Assembly (NCBI RefSeq): GCF_014529625.1
Contig: NZ_CP076039.1
Span: forward strand, 2,418,001 to 2,482,000
Source: Candidatus Pelagisphaera phototrophica
GTDB lineage: Bacteria > Verrucomicrobiota > Verrucomicrobiia > Opitutales > Opitutaceae
Length of the DNA: 64,000 nt
Direction: 5' to 3'
A program made the translations under genes and the position numbers. The notes beneath the pieces are model-generated. The model had not been told where the DNA came from. It worked only from the letters and a program-made list of their open reading frames with translations, and made no database searches. The stretch's first letter is position 1; every line of letters starts with the position of its first letter. Of the stretch, positions 8,670 to 17,816 are shown piece after piece.

Positions 8670-10091
8670 TCAAGCGTCTCCCTTTCCTGTAAGCTTGTTC
8701 ACGATCTTCGAAAACTCAGTGGCCGCTAATTCCATCGCGCTAATGCGGCGTTTGGCTAGTCGCAAGAGCGTTCCATGAATAATCAGCGTAGGAATCGCAA
8801 CCACGAGCCCTAGTTCCGTTGTCACGAGTGCCTCAGATATCCCCGACGAAAGGGCTTTTGGATCTCCCGATCCGAATATCGTGATCAATGTGAATGTTTT
8901 AATCATTCCAACCACCGTCCCCAGAAGACCCATCAAAGGGGTCGCCGCCGCCGTCACTGCTAGCCAGGGGAGAAAACGCTCGAGTCGAGGCTTACGATGC
9001 AAAATCACGCTAATCATATGGTCTTCCATCAATTCCCGATCTTCGTTGGCATGAGCCGCGCCCTCAGTAAGCATGGCCTTCATCCACGGCTTGCTTTTCG
9101 CAATCTGCTCATTCGCTTTTTCAAGGTTTCCTTCCACCGCCGCCGCCGCAGTTGAAGCTAGATTTGACGGAATCGATACGTTCAACGCGCTGAAATCGAT
9201 TAGCTTCACGCCAGCAAGGAGGAGGGCCAAAATTCCCATGCCAATAATAAGATAGCCGACCACTCCGCCTTTTTCAATGTGCTCCCGCCAATTGTCACTC
9301 GCCTTTTCGAGCGAAGCCGCCTTACCCATCGAGGCGTCCAAAGGCAGGTTAAACTGACCTGAAGATCCGTAGTTTCTTAAAGACTCACCAAATGCCCCTT
9401 CCAAAGTTGAGACTGCGGGTTCGATTGCTCCCGGACGATAGTTGAGCGTCCCCACTTCCCTACCACTTTTCTCCCGAAAAAATGCTGCCGGACCAAAAAC
9501 AATCACATCGCCTTCGAGAATCTCGCCAGCTCGATCAATCGCTTGCCCGCCGAAGGAATAGCCACCAGAAATCACCTCGAGGCGCTGCAGGCAAATTTCG
9601 ACTGCCTCAGCACGCTTCTCCCGAGCTTCCTGCGTCCCTGGGCCTGCTAGTTCAATAGCCTCTCGAAAAGGGTCCAGCAAAGCCGACAACCTCTGATCCT
9701 CCGCAATATTCAATCTCCCTTCGTACGTATTCAAATACTGGGCAAACAACCCAGATACGTAATCATTCTGGGTCCTCAAATCTCCCGTGAGCGATCGCTG
9801 AGCTCTCAGCTCTTCTCGGGCCCGTTCTTCTCCCGAGCGGATTGATCGCATCTGCCCACGCATTTCGATGACCTGGTTTTCAAGCTCATTGATAAGCTGT
9901 ATCAAAGGGACTTTCTCCGCCGCAATTTCCTCTTGGAGAACGCGATATTTCTGCAGGCTTTGCTCTACCCGACTTTCCATTTGATTCGCCAAATCGGCGA
10001 TATCTTTTTCCTGACCGAATGTGGTTGATGATAAACAAACAAGCGCCAAAGCGAACGATGAAAATGGTAAAAATAAATTCCGTGAACTCAT
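8670..10091 (-). CDS. TtpC-like protein: coiled coil fused to an ExbB/TolQ proton-channel domain
   Basis: This 473-residue protein has a signal peptide (1-27, ending TTFGQ), a periplasmic coiled coil at about 35-115 (ELENQVIEMRGQMRSI), a small beta-rich region at about 175-245, and a MotA/TolQ/ExbB domain at the C-terminus with helices near 276-298, 372-396 and 415-440 (VTAAATPLMGLLGTVVGM). This is the architecture of TtpC, the extra ExbB-like subunit first described in Vibrio TonB2 systems, where it is needed for uptake. It sits between the DUF3450 gene and exbB and overlaps the former by four bases. Confidence 0.88.
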   Translation of the reverse strand: MSSRNLFLPFSSFALALVCLSSTTFGQEKDIADLANQMESRVEQSLQKYRVLQEEIAAEKVPLIQLINELENQVIEMRGQMRSIRSGEERAREELRAQRSLTGDLRTQNDYVSGLFAQYLNTYEGRLNIAEDQRLSALLDPFREAIELAGPGTQEAREKRAEAVEICLQRLEVISGGYSFGGQAIDRAGEILEGDVIVFGPAAFFREKSGREVGTLNYRPGAIEPAVSTLEGAFGESLRNYGSSGQFNLPLDASMGKAASLEKASDNWREHIEKGGVVGYLIIGMGILALLLAGVKLIDFSALNVSIPSNLASTAAAAVEGNLEKANEQIAKSKPWMKAMLTEGAAHANEDRELMEDHMISVILHRKPRLERFLPWLAVTAAATPLMGLLGTVVGMIKTFTLITIFGSGDPKALSSGISEALVTTELGLVVAIPTLIIHGTLLRLAKRRISAMELAATEFSKIVNKLTGKGDA

Positions 10092-10891
10092 CTCTCACCT
10101 CCTAACTCGTGCAAAACTTCTCCCGGTACAGACTGAATCGACGGAGGTCGCGTCTGCTCGTGAATCTGCACCAGTTCATGGATTTGCTGGATGTACTCGG
10201 GTCGCTCATGCCAAACCCAGCCTTTCGGTCCTGGTTTCAACTCCCACGCGATCGTGCCTTGGGGATCAACGGCATAGGCTCGGGCAAGACCCCAGTAGAG
10301 AACCGAAACCATGACATCCCGACCGTCGGCAAGTTTTCTTGATACATAGTCTATGGTAACGGATCGGTTGAACTCTTCGACGCTAGTGAATGCGGCTATC
10401 AAAATTTGCGCCCGTTCCCCCAGAGCAATCGGATCAGCCATTTCCAGTTTTTCCTGAGCCGTATTCATCTCATCCTCGAGGTACTCGGGTACGGATGCTC
10501 TGAGTCGCAAAAAGAGCTCGGTTATCTCATCCAGCTTACCCGCATAGTAAGCCCGTGTGGCCTCCTCATTCTCATAGGTCTGCTCATTGTTCGCGAACTC
10601 GCTCGATCGCATTTCGGCTGACACTTTCAAGTTTTCCAGTCCCTCCGTCAGTTCGTCAATGCTGGCTTCGAGCACTTTTACGCTCTGAGACAAAACCTCT
10701 CTCTGTGATTTCCAGGTACTGCGCTCTTCCGCGATTCGCTGCTCCAAATCTAGCCAACGTTTCGTGGCAGACTCGAGCCGCTCGTAGTCGTCGCCTAAAG
10801 CATTGACTGCGACTCCGAGAAAAATTGCTAGTTTGAACAAGCAACGCGTTGTGAAACGTGCTACGTAAAAGGGAGAAGGTCCTTCTGTCAT
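10088..10891 (-). CDS. DUF3450-family periplasmic coiled-coil protein, first gene of the TonB/TtpC operon
   Basis: The longest frame begins with a TTG at 10975; I prefer the ATG at 10891, which puts a hydrophobic export signal (LFKLAIFLGVAVNALG) near the N-terminus. The mature protein opens with a coiled coil (RLESATKRWLDLEQRIAEE and following) and continues with the YYAGKLDEITELFLRL and MVSVLYWGLARAYAVDPQG segments seen in DUF3450 proteins, which regularly precede ttpC. Its exact job is not known. It probably works in the periplasm with the TtpC coiled coil. Its stop overlaps the next start by four bases. Confidence 0.8.
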   Translation of the reverse strand: MTEGPSPFYVARFTTRCLFKLAIFLGVAVNALGDDYERLESATKRWLDLEQRIAEERSTWKSQREVLSQSVKVLEASIDELTEGLENLKVSAEMRSSEFANNEQTYENEEATRAYYAGKLDEITELFLRLRASVPEYLEDEMNTAQEKLEMADPIALGERAQILIAAFTSVEEFNRSVTIDYVSRKLADGRDVMVSVLYWGLARAYAVDPQGTIAWELKPGPKGWVWHERPEYIQQIHELVQIHEQTRPPSIQSVPGEVLHELGGER

Positions 10892-11446
10892 CTGGTTTGG
10901 GGCAAATGCGCGTCGATCGATCCTATCCGGACGCCTCAACGGTCCCAAGTTCTCAAAGCCAATCCTAAGGGTCAAGAGCGTTCATTACAATCAATCCTCA
11001 TTAATTTAGCGGAGATCAACGGGGGATGTTTTCATTCACAGTCAACGCTCCTCGCTGTTGAAGCCAAGATGAGAAGATTGGAAATGGATATTAATGAACT
11101 AGAAATGAACCATTTCTGAAAGGGCAGCGAGACATTCATGGCGATTCAGACGGTGACGGCAAAGCGGCTTCGCCAAACGAATGTGACGCAGCCCGTAAAA
11201 TGAACTCAGCAGTCGTATCCAGTCGTACAGGACACCGCCAAGTCAGTAAAAACTCTCCCAGCATACCATCGTCCAACCTCTCCGAATTTTGTCCAATGTT
11301 CGATCCCTCCCAATTTAGACGGTTTTATTAAGGCGGTGCGTAACCGTTACCTGAAAAAACTCGTTGATAGTTTCACGATGGATCTTCACACAGGAACAAC
11401 TTTTATTAAACCCTCAGTGCAAGCCATTCACCCTCTCCCTGCTCTC
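10892..11446. other. Divergent intergenic region with a wide inverted repeat
   Basis: About 550 bases between the divergent DUF3450 and CpxP/Spy-like genes; promoters for both should lie here. An inverted repeat GAAATGG-N22-CCATTTC spans about 11081-11116. I cannot assign it to a known regulator. No RNA gene or further protein was recognised. Confidence 0.35.
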
Positions 11447-11923
11447 ATGAAAACGGCTAGCCTATTCACCTACGCACTTACAGCTTTAATCTTCGCCCTT
11501 TTCGTTCCACCCATCGCTTCCGCCCAAACTCCCATGACTCCCGAGCAGGCGGAGGTAGCGAAAAACCGCTTTAACAAAGCCATCGAAGAACGGGTACTAA
11601 GAGTTCTGCAAGGCGTCGAAGTAACAGAGGAGCAGCTCAGGCCCATGCAGGAAGCGCTCATCCAGTTTTTCGCGCCCATGCAAATCGAACAGGCGAAGAT
11701 GCAGGCAGAGCGCCGAAAATTGCAGGCTGAAGGCGGCGGCCCCACAACCAGGGATCGCCAAGCAATGATGCAACGGCGGCAAAAGCTGGAAAGGCTACGT
11801 GGAGACCTGAACAAAAAGGTGAAGGCGATTTTGGACAAAAAGCAGTACAAGTCCTTCCAGTCGACCATGGAAAAGCTCATGCCTCAACAGCGGCGTGCTC
11901 CCGGCGGCCGAGGCGGTCGCTAG
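11447..11923 (+). CDS. CpxP/Spy-like small periplasmic protein
   Basis: I start at the ATG at 11447 because it opens a clean signal peptide (MKTASLFTYALTALIFALF, cleavage after ASAQ); an in-frame extension to 11336 adds an unlikely leader. The mature part is about 130 residues, highly charged and helical, with the MTPEQAEVAKNRFNKAI opening, paired helices rich in Q, R and K, and a basic glycine-rich tail (RRAPGGRGGR). Size and pattern resemble the LTXXQ/Spy-CpxP family of envelope-stress chaperones, but the family assignment is tentative. It stands alone upstream of rsmG with 62 bases between. Confidence 0.6.
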   Translation: MKTASLFTYALTALIFALFVPPIASAQTPMTPEQAEVAKNRFNKAIEERVLRVLQGVEVTEEQLRPMQEALIQFFAPMQIEQAKMQAERRKLQAEGGGPTTRDRQAMMQRRQKLERLRGDLNKKVKAILDKKQYKSFQSTMEKLMPQQRRAPGGRGGR

Positions 11924-11985
11924 GTTCGTGGCATTTTGGATTTTTGTTTGCGCTTGTCGCCAGGCATGGCCACTGAGATCGCTGC

Positions 11986-12627
11986 ATGGATTTCGACCTT
12001 CGAATCGTGGAACGACACTTCCCTGATCTCACGTCGCTTCAATACGAACGACTCGCCCAATTCGCCGATTTGATCGGTGAATGGAACCAGAAGATCAATC
12101 TCATCTCACGGTCCGACATCGGCAACCTACCGAAACGGCACATTCTCCACTCGCTCGCCATTGCAAAAGCGATGCCTTTCCAACCCGGCACCCGCATCAT
12201 GGACGTCGGCACTGGAGGGGGGTTCCCAGGACTTCCTCTGGCCATACTCTTACCCGAATGCGGATTCCACTTGGTCGATTCGATTGGGAAAAAAATCAAA
12301 GTAGTCGTAGACTGCGTCCATAGGCTCGGCCTGGATAATGTATCCGCTGAACAAGTGCGAGCAGACAAAGTCCCTAAGCAATTTGACTTCGTCGTCGCTC
12401 GGGCAGTAACACAGCTTCCCGACTTTATGAATTGGGTGCGTAGGAAAATAAAAAAAACCGCTTTCAACGATTTGCCAAACGGCGTCCTCTACCTGAAAGG
12501 CGGCGACCTCAAAGAGGAATTCGAGAAAATAAGAGAAACGCCAGTCGCGTTTCCCATACGGGAATTCTTCGACTACGAGGAATTCGATCAGAAGTATGTG
12601 ATTCACGTTCCTGTTAAACGAGACTAG
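11986..12627 (+). CDS. rsmG: 16S rRNA (guanine527-N7)-methyltransferase
   Basis: Methylates N7 of G527 in 16S rRNA. It is 213 residues long, as usual. The KINLISRSD segment (about 36-44), the HILHSLAI region and the S-adenosylmethionine-binding motif IMDVGTGGGFPGLPLAI (71-87) are the RsmG pattern; VVARAVTQLPDFMNW and YLKGGDLKEE follow. No gid/mnmG or parA neighbour is present, unlike the common arrangement. The SNF2 gene follows after 19 bases and may be in the same transcript. Confidence 0.93.
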   Translation: MDFDLRIVERHFPDLTSLQYERLAQFADLIGEWNQKINLISRSDIGNLPKRHILHSLAIAKAMPFQPGTRIMDVGTGGGFPGLPLAILLPECGFHLVDSIGKKIKVVVDCVHRLGLDNVSAEQVRADKVPKQFDFVVARAVTQLPDFMNWVRRKIKKTAFNDLPNGVLYLKGGDLKEEFEKIRETPVAFPIREFFDYEEFDQKYVIHVPVKRD

Positions 12628-12646
12628 GGCATTCGTATCTAAAATC

Positions 12647-15145
12647 GTGGACTTACGCATAATCATCCCACCGAATCTGGAGTCCTCCGCGCCGCGGGAC
12701 GCCATTCCGACTAAGCTGGAAGCGCTTGATCGCGACGGCAAAGTTCGAACTCCAGAATCCTTCCCCGAGACTGCATTTGGCGATCTAACCGAGAGCCATC
12801 GCATCGCAGCGTTTTCACTTCTCCAATGGTCCGGCGGGAAACTGTCCTCCTTTTTCCAGCTGGATAGGGCAAAACTTTCGCATCTGGTGGACACACTCCA
12901 AGGTCAGCAAGTCTTCTTCTGGGCGAACCGCCCGAAGGAACCGATTGAATGGAATAGGGGTGAGCTAATCGGGGTGAGCGAATTTCTGTCTCAAGAGCCA
13001 TCTTCTGCCACCCCGCCACGGGAAAGCTCGAGCACCGATCAAACTGTAGAAGCACGATTCCCTTCACCGAGGCAGAGAGAATCCTTTTCCGGAAACCCCA
13101 TGATTGTCGATGGATCCTCTCATTTTCTCACTGTTTCACTTCCTTCTCGGGAACACCCCTACTACGCGGAAATTCGCGAGTTACTGGATTCTTCCCGCTT
13201 TCGACTGGAACCGCGAAATCGTAAATGGTGGCTACGCGATCGTCACCAGACTTTGAATTTTCTTGGAGAGTTCTGGACAGACCTTGAAGAAAGGTACGGA
13301 GCAGAGTTCACTGACAATTTCCGCTCTCGCACCGCGGAAATCAAGGAAGCTTCAATCAAGGCGTCGGTTCAGGAAGATCGCAACCACTACAGAGTCACGC
13401 TTTCGGTCCAAGCAGGAGGAATATCAGAGCAGTCAGTACTCCAGTCGATCAACTCGGGCTGTCATTACGTGGAATCAGGGCCAAAAGTCTTCCTCATCAA
13501 AAAACGGAGTCTGGAAAAATTGCACGCGCTGCAACAGTCCCTCGAATCGTCTCCTGATGCGCCGCTTCTACACCAGGGGACCTACAACGTTCCCTTCTCT
13601 AGAGCACCCGAGATCGAAAACGAACTAGTCGCGTTAAACCCGAATTTCAAACCGCCCTCGACCTGGCGAGGCCGAAGCGCCGCTCTTCGCGACCTCTCGA
13701 AACTCATCAGCCCTCCTCTCCCCGACTCGTTATCGAAAATTCTTCGACCCTACCAGACAATCGGAGTGTCTTGGCTTCATCATCTCTACACCCACCAGCT
13801 CGGCGGTATTTTAGCAGATGAAATGGGTCTGGGCAAAACCCTGCAAGCCCTCGCTTTAATCTCCAGCCTCAAGCTCTCTGACGCTGAGAGGTCAGAGGCA
13901 ACAGACTTTCCTCATTCGAGCGGATTCAAGCGGTCACTCGTCGTTTGCCCCGCTTCGCTCGTCGAGAACTGGAGACGCGAAGCGGAAAAGCATTGTCCAG
14001 AATTGCGCATATTCGTTAACCACGGAGTCAATCGTTTCAAAAACGAAACAGACCTGGACGCAACAGACTTGGTTATCACATCCTACGGTACACTCATTCG
14101 AGATCAGTCTATTTTCTCCGCAATGGGCTTTCGCTGTGTATTCGCCGATGAGGCACAGCATATAAAAAACCGCCGCACTCAGAATGCGAAAGCGATTCTT
14201 AGCCTCGATTCGCGAGGACGCTTCCTTCTGACCGGCACTCCGGTTGAGAACAGCATTCGAGACCTGATGTCACTTCTAGAATTCATTTTACCAGGAGGAT
14301 GGAAGGGAATTCCAAGAGACGCCAAAGGCGATGACCGGAAATGGCACGAAAAAAGAATTCAAGAGCAGGCCACCCCATACATTCTGCGAAGATCAAAGGC
14401 TCATGTTGCTCCCGAACTTCCAGAGAAACTAGAGCATGTGGTCTATGTCGAGATGACACCCGATCAAAGAAAGCTCTACGATCAAACTAAAAATCAGGCG
14501 GAGTCTGAGCTGACTGAACTCGAAAAATCCGGGGCTTCTGAAGGATCGATCCAGATGAAAACGCTGACGCAGCTTCTCCGTCTTCGTCAGGTTTGTTGCG
14601 ATCCCCGACTGCTGGAGTCCGAAACAGAACCCAACACCTCAGCCAAGCGATCGAATTTCTTCGAACTCCTCGAAGAATCCATTGATGGAGGGCACCGTGT
14701 CCTCGTCTTCTCACAGTTTGTTTCTATTCTGACTCTTCTCAGAAACGAACTTGAAGATCAGGAAATCGATTACTGCTATCTGGATGGATCCACTCGTAAT
14801 CGAATGGATGTGGTAGACCGTTTCCAGAACAATGAGACAATCCCTGTGTTCCTTATTTCGCTCAAAGCCGGAGGAGTGGGACTCAATTTGACCGGTGCCG
14901 ATACGGTGATCCACTTCGATCCCTGGTGGAATCCAGCCGCTGAAGCCCAAGCCACTGATCGGGCCCACCGTATCGGACAAAACAAAGTGGTAACGAGCTA
15001 CAAGCTCATCGTTTCCAATTCAGTCGAAGAGCGCGTGCTGCAAATGCAAAACACCAAAAGGCGGCTTCTTGAGGAAATATTTGAAGCCAGCGAGGCCAAT
15101 AATTCGAAAATTGGAATCGAAGACCTCAGAACACTGTTACGATAG
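12647..15145 (+). CDS. SNF2/Rad54-family helicase (DEAD/DEAH-box ATPase)
   Basis: ATP-dependent DNA translocase, 832 residues, starting at a GTG. The N-terminal 370 residues hold variable sequence and probably an SNF2-associated region. The motor has motif I ILADEMGLGKT at about 387-397, Ia VVCPASLVENW, motif II DEAQ near 502 (DEAQHIKN), LTGTPVENS, and the C-terminal helicase lobe with ISLKAGGVGLNLTGADTV and DRAHRIGQ near 770. Bacterial SNF2 proteins of this type are related to HepA/RapA and to helicases of defence loci, but no methylase, nuclease or other defence gene lies nearby, so a housekeeping role in repair or transcription is more likely. It follows rsmG closely. Confidence 0.9.
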   Translation: MDLRIIIPPNLESSAPRDAIPTKLEALDRDGKVRTPESFPETAFGDLTESHRIAAFSLLQWSGGKLSSFFQLDRAKLSHLVDTLQGQQVFFWANRPKEPIEWNRGELIGVSEFLSQEPSSATPPRESSSTDQTVEARFPSPRQRESFSGNPMIVDGSSHFLTVSLPSREHPYYAEIRELLDSSRFRLEPRNRKWWLRDRHQTLNFLGEFWTDLEERYGAEFTDNFRSRTAEIKEASIKASVQEDRNHYRVTLSVQAGGISEQSVLQSINSGCHYVESGPKVFLIKKRSLEKLHALQQSLESSPDAPLLHQGTYNVPFSRAPEIENELVALNPNFKPPSTWRGRSAALRDLSKLISPPLPDSLSKILRPYQTIGVSWLHHLYTHQLGGILADEMGLGKTLQALALISSLKLSDAERSEATDFPHSSGFKRSLVVCPASLVENWRREAEKHCPELRIFVNHGVNRFKNETDLDATDLVITSYGTLIRDQSIFSAMGFRCVFADEAQHIKNRRTQNAKAILSLDSRGRFLLTGTPVENSIRDLMSLLEFILPGGWKGIPRDAKGDDRKWHEKRIQEQATPYILRRSKAHVAPELPEKLEHVVYVEMTPDQRKLYDQTKNQAESELTELEKSGASEGSIQMKTLTQLLRLRQVCCDPRLLESETEPNTSAKRSNFFELLEESIDGGHRVLVFSQFVSILTLLRNELEDQEIDYCYLDGSTRNRMDVVDRFQNNETIPVFLISLKAGGVGLNLTGADTVIHFDPWWNPAAEAQATDRAHRIGQNKVVTSYKLIVSNSVEERVLQMQNTKRRLLEEIFEASEANNSKIGIEDLRTLLR

Positions 15146-15398
15146 CATCGGGATATCCAATGTCAATTAGAGCACGTTTAGTACATGCTCACTCCCCGAT
15201 ATTTCAGGCAGTCGAGAATGAGACAGGACAGAAACCGGGTACCTACCAGGTCAAGGTGCCGGGATCAGTGAAGACGCATACTTTGTGATTACGGGAGACC
15301 AAAAACTGGTCTTCGAAGCACAGCTTATCCTATCCGACCCTCTCGCTTCGGAACCGCAGTGATGACTCTGCATCTGGACGTTAGGGAGAGTCGTGCGA

Positions 15399-16259
15399 TT
15401 ATTCCGGAGCCTTGTGCAGGCTATCGTAGCCATAAGTAGCTAAGCCGATCCAAATACAGGAAAACGCAAAAAGTCGGACTCCGCCGAATGGCTCTCCAAA
15501 TACAAACACCGCTATGACCAATGCCATGGTTGGCATGATATACTGCAGGAGCCCCATATTGGTAAGAGATACGCGACGAACTGCGTAACTATACAAGAGC
15601 AAGGGAATCAGAGTAGCCACTCCAGTAGAAACGATAAGCCAATCATAGCCAGCGCCCTGAGTTCCCCAGACCAGTTCGCCTTTTCTCCCGAACCAGAAGA
15701 GCGATATTAACGCAAACGGAGCTAAGAGCGTCATTTCCATCCCGAGACTGGAAAAAATTTCTAGCTTCGATCGCTTCTTAACAACGCTGTAGCTACTCCA
15801 CGTTAAAGCAATTCCAGTCGCGACATAAGGAAAGTCATTCAAGTTGAACGCTAGTCGCCCTACTCCCACAGCCACCAAGATAATCGCAAATAGCTGCAGG
15901 TAATTCAGGGTCTCTTTCTCAAAAAAGCGTCCCCACAATATGGTTGCGAAGGGACATAAAAAGTAGCCCAGACTAGCATCTGTAATTCGCCCATTAGTAA
16001 CGCCGTAAACAAACAAATACCAGTTAAGGGCAAGAAGGGAAGCCGCGACCAAATGCCACTTAATAACATACCAATCGCGAAATGCCTTTAGATACTCAGA
16101 CATGTTTCCTCGAAAGTAAATAACCACCACCATTGCGACCAACGTCCAAACAACCCGATGCATGAGGATCTCCTGAGACTCAACTTTATCAAGCCAAGTC
16201 CAGTAAAAGACAACCAGCCCCCAATAGGCATAACACCCAATCGCGGCTAGTTTTCCCAT
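15399..16259 (-). CDS. rarD: RarD/EamA-family transporter
   Basis: Inner-membrane protein of 286 residues with about ten predicted helices, belonging to the drug/metabolite transporter superfamily. It begins AAIGCYAYWGLVVFYWTWL followed by EILMHRVVWTL, the RarD hallmark, and contains LGYFLCPFATILWGRFFEKE and NMGLLQYIMPTMALVIAVFVFGE. The substrate of RarD proteins is not firmly known (chloramphenicol resistance permease is the historical name). Its start overlaps the end of the TatD gene by 13 bases, so the two are co-transcribed. Confidence 0.88.
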   Translation of the reverse strand: MGKLAAIGCYAYWGLVVFYWTWLDKVESQEILMHRVVWTLVAMVVVIYFRGNMSEYLKAFRDWYVIKWHLVAASLLALNWYLFVYGVTNGRITDASLGYFLCPFATILWGRFFEKETLNYLQLFAIILVAVGVGRLAFNLNDFPYVATGIALTWSSYSVVKKRSKLEIFSSLGMEMTLLAPFALISLFWFGRKGELVWGTQGAGYDWLIVSTGVATLIPLLLYSYAVRRVSLTNMGLLQYIMPTMALVIAVFVFGEPFGGVRLFAFSCIWIGLATYGYDSLHKAPE

Positions 16260-17065
16260 AGTCTGAACAGCGTCCTAAAGTTTGCGTCAACGATTGCAGT
16301 CAGTTTTTCCACCGCGACTCCTCTCATCTTGGCCACGAAATCGTATATTTTGATGAGATTGTTCGGTGAGTTGATCGCCTCTCCCTCAGAGTCGTAAGTC
16401 GATTCAGCCCGAAGCGGTTCCGGTCCCAGCATGTCAGGAGCGTCCGTCTCGATCAGCAATCGATCCCAGGGCACAGCCAGAAAGGCGTCCCGCTTTTTTC
16501 GTTTACCCTTACCCGCGAAGTAGCCTGAAAAGGAAAAACGTGCTCCAAGAGCAACGAAAGATTCAATCATTTCCCTCGGCCCCCCATACGAGTGCAGCAG
16601 AAATCCGGTCTCGTAAGGGCCTTCCTTTTCCAGCAGTTCCAAGAGGAGCCCCCAAGCTCGTAAACAATGAATGGAAACGGGTAATTCCGCCTCCCGAGCC
16701 CGCCTAAATTGAAAAAGAAACGCATCCTTTTGAGCTTCCGTATCATAATTCTCAATCCATCGATCAAGCCCAATTTCGCCGACCGCGCATTTTCCTGTGT
16801 CAATATGTTTTTCAAACGCAGCCTTCCAATTTCCTCCCACTGTATTCACATACCAAGGATGTAGACCAATTGAAGGTATCACGCTTTCAAATTCGTTTCC
16901 TAAAAACAAAACGCGCTCCCAATCGCTCGGCTGCGTACCATTCACAACCCTTCTTCGGATTTCGCTGGCATCTAGCGAATCGCGACTCTCGTCAAGCCAT
17001 GGTGCCAATCGAGCATCCTGCAAATGGCAATGGGCATCATCGTAGACTATCGAATTATTTTGCAC
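16247..17065 (-). CDS. TatD-family metal-dependent hydrolase/nuclease
   Basis: TIM-barrel metallohydrolase of 272 residues, starting at a GTG. Metal ligands of the family can be traced: AHCHLQD at 11-17, GEIGLDRWI in the middle, SIHCLRA, LLHSYGG and LIETDAPDMLGPEP near the C-terminus. TatD proteins are 3'-5' DNases implicated in DNA repair; this one could equally be the YcfH type. It is the upstream partner of rarD on the minus strand. Confidence 0.88.
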   Translation of the reverse strand: MQNNSIVYDDAHCHLQDARLAPWLDESRDSLDASEIRRRVVNGTQPSDWERVLFLGNEFESVIPSIGLHPWYVNTVGGNWKAAFEKHIDTGKCAVGEIGLDRWIENYDTEAQKDAFLFQFRRAREAELPVSIHCLRAWGLLLELLEKEGPYETGFLLHSYGGPREMIESFVALGARFSFSGYFAGKGKRKKRDAFLAVPWDRLLIETDAPDMLGPEPLRAESTYDSEGEAINSPNNLIKIYDFVAKMRGVAVEKLTAIVDANFRTLFRLWEN

Positions 17066-17088
17066 AGGACTGAGTGGCTTAGCCGCAG

Positions 17089-17688
17089 CTAAGGTCTTTT
17101 TATTTCGAACAGGTCATGCGTTCGCGTATAGCCAGCCGGTCCATGCATGCGGCCAACCGGTCCAATTTTATCAGTCAAAATCCGCTCGGAGTCGGTATCA
17201 TAGAATTCATCGTCTACCCCTCCATGAACCACGGTTCCCAAAATGAGTCGATTGACCCCAATTTCCTGGATTGAAAGTCTCCGGCACTCCAGATGAACGG
17301 GTGACTCCGCTATTCGCGGAGGAGCGACTGAGATAGAGGGAGCGGCCGAAAGCCCCACCGCCTCCAATTCGCTTTTACCGTGAGCATATTCAAAGGAAGT
17401 CTGCACCATTTTTTTGGCCAGTTTCTCCGTCACCATATTGATAACAAATTCGCCATTGTTGGAAATATTCCGCACCGTGTCCTTCGGCGAGTTATCCCTT
17501 CTCGTTCCAATTCCCAAGGCCACCACCGCTGGGTTCGACCCAAAAACATTGAAGAAACTGAAGGGAGCCGCATTCACCTTCCCTTCGGAATTTACGGTTG
17601 TCACCCAGGCGATCGGACGCGGTACCACTGTGTGGGTCAAAAACTGGTAGCGCTCTAAAGCGGTTACAGATTTAAAATCGATTTCCAT
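17089..17688 (-). CDS. Flavin reductase-like FMN-binding domain protein
   Basis: I start at the ATG at 17688, preceded by AGAGAG; a longer frame to 17745 adds a leader without family similarity. The protein of about 199 residues has the flavin-reductase-like split-barrel pattern: the opening LTHTVVPRPIAWVTT, AAPFSFFNVFGSNPAVVALGIG, KDTVRNISNNGEFVINMV and HLECRRL. Members of this group bind FMN and often reduce flavin with NAD(P)H or act as single-component flavoproteins. No partner monooxygenase is next to it, so the substrate is unknown. It has no signal peptide and lies 23 bases from the TatD gene. Confidence 0.85.
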   Translation of the reverse strand: MEIDFKSVTALERYQFLTHTVVPRPIAWVTTVNSEGKVNAAPFSFFNVFGSNPAVVALGIGTRRDNSPKDTVRNISNNGEFVINMVTEKLAKKMVQTSFEYAHGKSELEAVGLSAAPSISVAPPRIAESPVHLECRRLSIQEIGVNRLILGTVVHGGVDDEFYDTDSERILTDKIGPVGRMHGPAGYTRTHDLFEIKRP

Positions 17689-17816
17689 AGCATGCTCTCT
17701 GAAGACGATTCCCCAAAGCGGCAACAGGAAAACCATGGAACCCATTCAGGCCCAGCAATCAATTGGAGATCTGGCAGCATAGAAAAAGTAGGTATCTCAA
17801 ACCTGAAACCCTAGCC

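Noticed and set aside
12647-15145. SNF2 helicase as part of a DISARM- or Zorya-like defence system
   Set aside because: The neighbours are rsmG and rarD; no methylase, nuclease or other defence gene lies nearby.
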